46,398 nucleotides of DNA, from assembly GCA_023436925.1 (NCBI GenBank), contig JAEZHJ010000062.1:1-46398 (forward strand), in the 5' to 3' direction. This DNA comes from Actinomycetes bacterium (GTDB lineage: Bacteria; Actinomycetota; Actinomycetes; Propionibacteriales; Propionibacteriaceae). The position numbers and the translations under genes are program-made. This document shows positions 44,895-46,398 of the stretch, in pieces; the first letter of the stretch is position 1, and every line of letters begins with the position of its first letter. The notes under the pieces were generated by a model. That model was not told the origin of the DNA. It was given only the letters and a program-made list of their open reading frames with translations, and made no database searches.

Positions 44895-44930
44895 AAAAAA
44901 CCCCCTCGGGCCCGTGGGCTCGGCAGGGGG
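44895..44930 (-). terminator. leuS attenuator: intrinsic terminator ahead of leuS
   Basis: On the minus strand CCCCCT (44930-44925) pairs with AGGGGG (44906-44901), with an inner GCCC/GGGC helix, followed by six U residues (44900-44895). It lies after the leader-peptide stop and 20 nt before the leuS ribosome-binding site. A separate 9-bp hairpin with one G-U pair (44954-44933) sits between the peptide and the terminator. Confidence 0.8.
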
Positions 44931-44954
44931 CGCCGCGACCGGTATCGGCCGCGG

Positions 44955-44984
44955 CTATCGAAGCAGCAGGCAAGCGCTCAGCAC
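44955..44984 (-). CDS. leuS leader peptide (Leu-rich, 9 or 15 aa)
   Basis: GTG 44984 opens MLSACLLLR, then TAG, with CTG CTG CTT as consecutive Leu codons and one more Leu at position 2. TATCAT (44996-44991) is 6 nt upstream, so the peptide would be read from a leaderless mRNA. An in-frame ATG at 45002 would give MAYHDCVLSACLLLR but overlaps that -10. Stalling on the Leu codons would disturb the hairpin at 44954-44933 and so affect the terminator. Confidence 0.7.
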   Translation of the reverse strand: MLSACLLLR

Positions 44985-45083
44985 ACAGTCATGATAGGCC
45001 ATCTGACCGCGGTGGCTCGACATCGTTCCGACGGCTCCGACCCGACCCGTCCGGGCCGCGCAGCCCGGGTCTCCAGGCACCCT

Positions 45084-45097
45084 TAGGCATGCCTTTC
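45084..45097. promoter_or_regulatory. Palindromic operator candidate ahead of the VIT1-type gene
   Basis: TAGGCATGCCTTT contains the 10-bp palindrome AGGCATGCCT in a TTAGG context, just upstream of the -35 at 45103. The TTAGG...CCTTT arms recall DtxR/MntR-type metal boxes, which would suit a metal transporter. The match is only partial. Confidence 0.3.
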
Positions 45098-45102
45098 CTT
45101 GC

Positions 45103-45131
45103 TTGCGACAAGGGGATTCACGCGTCACAGT
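45103..45131 (+). promoter_or_regulatory. Promoter of the VIT1-type gene
   Basis: TTGCGA (45103-45108), a 17-nt spacer and CACAGT (45126-45131), then 6 nt to GTG 45138. This is the most complete leaderless promoter in the window. Confidence 0.6.
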
Positions 45132-45137
45132 GGAGGC

Positions 45138-45854
45138 GTGCCTGCCACTGCGCCAGTTCGTGACACCCCGCGGGAGGGATCCCTCAGTTCGCGCCTGAAC
45201 TGGCTGCGCGCCGGAGTGCTGGGAGCCAATGACGGGATCGTCTCCACCGCCGGCCTGGTCTTCGGCGTCGCCGGTGCCACCTCCGACCGGCTCGCGCTGG
45301 TGATCGCCGGCATCGCGGGCATGGTCGCGGGTGCGCTGTCGATGGCGGGCGGTGAGTACGTCTCGGTCAGCACCCAGCGCGACACCGAACTCGCCGCGCT
45401 GGCCGAGGAGCGGCGCGCCGCTGCGGCGGACCCGGGCCTGATCACCCGCCAACTGGAGGAGTACTACCAGGGCCGGGGGCTCAGCCCCGCCCTGGCGCAC
45501 GAGGTGGCCGTCGATCTGAGCGCGAGCGGCGGCTTCGAGCATCACGCCCGCACCATCCTCGGCATCGACGCGGACGAGCAGGTATCGCCCTGGGCGGCGT
45601 CCCTCGCCTCGGTGGTCTCCTTCGTCTGCGGTGCGCTCATCCCGCTGCTCGGGATCGTGCTGACCCCACCGGACATCCGGCTGCCGGTCACCCTGGTGGC
45701 GGTCTGGATCGCCCTGCTGCTGACCGGGTTCATCAGCGCCCGGCTCGGGGACGCCAGCCCGGTCCGGCCGATGCTGCGCAACCTGATCGTCGGGTCACTG
45801 GCGATGGGCCTCACCTACCTGGTGGGGTCGCTGGCAGGGCCACTGCTCGCCTGA
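45138..45854 (+). CDS. VIT1/CCC1 family transporter
   Basis: A 238-residue membrane protein of the vacuolar-iron-transporter family, which moves Fe2+ or Mn2+ out of the cytoplasm. LNWLRAGVLGANDGIVSTAGLVFGVAGA (about 20-48) and GMVAGALSMAGGEYVSVSTQRDTE (about 61-84) are the two conserved helices. A hydrophilic middle segment carries Glu/His residues (RQLEEYYQGRGLS; FEHHART), and three more helices end the protein. GTG 45138 is set by the promoter; GGAGG is only 1 nt away and cannot act as a ribosome-binding site. The 3' end overlaps the convergent DUF4192 gene by 44 bp. Confidence 0.92.
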   Translation: MPATAPVRDTPREGSLSSRLNWLRAGVLGANDGIVSTAGLVFGVAGATSDRLALVIAGIAGMVAGALSMAGGEYVSVSTQRDTELAALAEERRAAAADPGLITRQLEEYYQGRGLSPALAHEVAVDLSASGGFEHHARTILGIDADEQVSPWAASLASVVSFVCGALIPLLGIVLTPPDIRLPVTLVAVWIALLLTGFISARLGDASPVRPMLRNLIVGSLAMGLTYLVGSLAGPLLA

Positions 45855-46398
45855 CCGGCGACTCCGCGGCGGCCAGCAATTCCGGACGCAGCTCGTCCCA
45901 CAGCCGGGGCGGCACCACCTCGTCGATGACGTGGCTCAGGATCGCGACCAGCCGGGTCGGCGCCACCAGCACCTCCGCCCGCTCCAGGCAGATCGCCGCC
46001 AGCGCGCCCTCGCCCGTCAACCAGGCCGCCATTCCCAGCAGTGCCAGCGGGTAGCCCTGGTGGACCGGCAGCGTTCGGGTGACCACCCGCTGCCACAGCG
46101 CCACGTGCCAGGCCGCGTCGTCCCGCGACATGGCGAGCAGGGCGACGTCGCGGGCACCGGAGTGCCGCGACAGCAGCGCCAACAGCGCGGCCTCCTCGTC
46201 GCCCAGCCAGTCGCGCTGCCGGTGGCGGCGCAGCGCCCCGCCCATCATCGCCGGCCGCCGCCTCGCCGGCACCCGGTCGAGGGCCGCGCCGGCAGCCTCG
46301 GTGACCGCCACCAGGCGGGCGAGATCGGCCTGGGGCGGCCCGTTGAGCAGCCGCTCGACGTCGGCGCGGGACGGGCGGGCGACCAGGCCGTGCACGGT
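45811..46398 (-). CDS. DUF4192 family protein, C-terminal part (cut by window edge)
   Basis: About 195 residues are visible, and the frame stays open to the right edge. VALLAMSRDDAAWHVALWQRVVTRTLP, then GYPLALLGMAAWLTGEGALAAICLERA and PPRLWDELRPELLA match the C-terminal half of actinobacterial DUF4192 proteins, which usually exceed 300 residues. Their function is unknown. The first ATG-like codon in view (GTG 46395) is therefore probably internal. The last 44 bp overlap the 3' end of the VIT1-type gene on the opposite strand. Confidence 0.75.
   Translation of the reverse strand, partial: TVHGLVARPSRADVERLLNGPPQADLARLVAVTEAAGAALDRVPARRRPAMMGGALRRHRQRDWLGDEEAALLALLSRHSGARDVALLAMSRDDAAWHVALWQRVVTRTLPVHQGYPLALLGMAAWLTGEGALAAICLERAEVLVAPTRLVAILSHVIDEVVPPRLWDELRPELLAAAESPVRRAVALPATPPGR

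Noticed and set aside
44864..45060. T-box riboswitch before leuS
   Set aside because: No T-box consensus or specifier stem is seen. The leader peptide and terminator account for the region.

Overview
The window is high-GC DNA from an actinobacterium. The evidence is actinobacterial-type families (DUF3097, DUF5302, DUF5709, DUF4192), the phoH-ybeY-CNNM/CBS-era run, frequent GTG starts, and many -10 hexamers placed 6-7 nt before the start codon, which implies leaderless mRNAs. A member of the Propionibacteriales would fit, but I cannot prove the genus. The content is mostly chromosomal housekeeping. I see no rRNA, tRNA, prophage, IS element or CRISPR array.

Layout. 1-5.7 kb: the 5' end of recO (-), an FGGY sugar kinase, a UPF0303 protein, a SIMPL protein, an aldo/keto reductase, a small heat shock protein behind a perfect CIRCE operator, and uppS. 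5.8-10.6 kb: argG, a DUF559 nuclease-like gene and leuA with a Leu-codon leader peptide. 10.7-14.4 kb: the overlapping operon phoH-ybeY-CNNM/CBS-era. 14.5-19.3 kb: a CPBP-like membrane protein, pip with a DUF5709 gene, a YhhQ-type queuosine-precursor transporter and a beta-helix lipoprotein. 19.3-23.5 kb: the heat-shock operon hrcA-dnaJ-rsmE-tgt behind a second CIRCE. 23.6-27.4 kb: an MBL-fold hydrolase, a 55-residue DUF5302 gene, an inositol-monophosphatase family enzyme coupled to DUF3097, and a quinone oxidoreductase. 27.4-32.9 kb: a complete branched-chain amino acid ABC transporter (livJ-H-M-G-F). 33.1-37.2 kb: lepA, mtnP and hemW. 37.4-46.4 kb: rpsT, holA, comEC-comEA, a DUF2249 protein, leuS with a transcription attenuator, a VIT1/CCC1-type transporter and a truncated DUF4192 gene.

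Regulatory themes. HrcA appears to control both its own operon and the unlinked hsp20. Leucine supply seems to be read twice, by short leader peptides rich in Leu codons in front of leuA (synthesis) and leuS (tRNA charging), while the liv operon covers uptake.

The least explained structure is a dispersed palindromic repeat present four times (5766-5830, 7464-7580, 8616-8718, 35197-35319). A 10-bp core, GGTGGCCCTC, is iterated every 19 bp and mirrored about a CATSATG centre. Every copy lies in a non-coding gap just downstream of a stop codon. It is not a CRISPR array and I do not recognise it as a named family.
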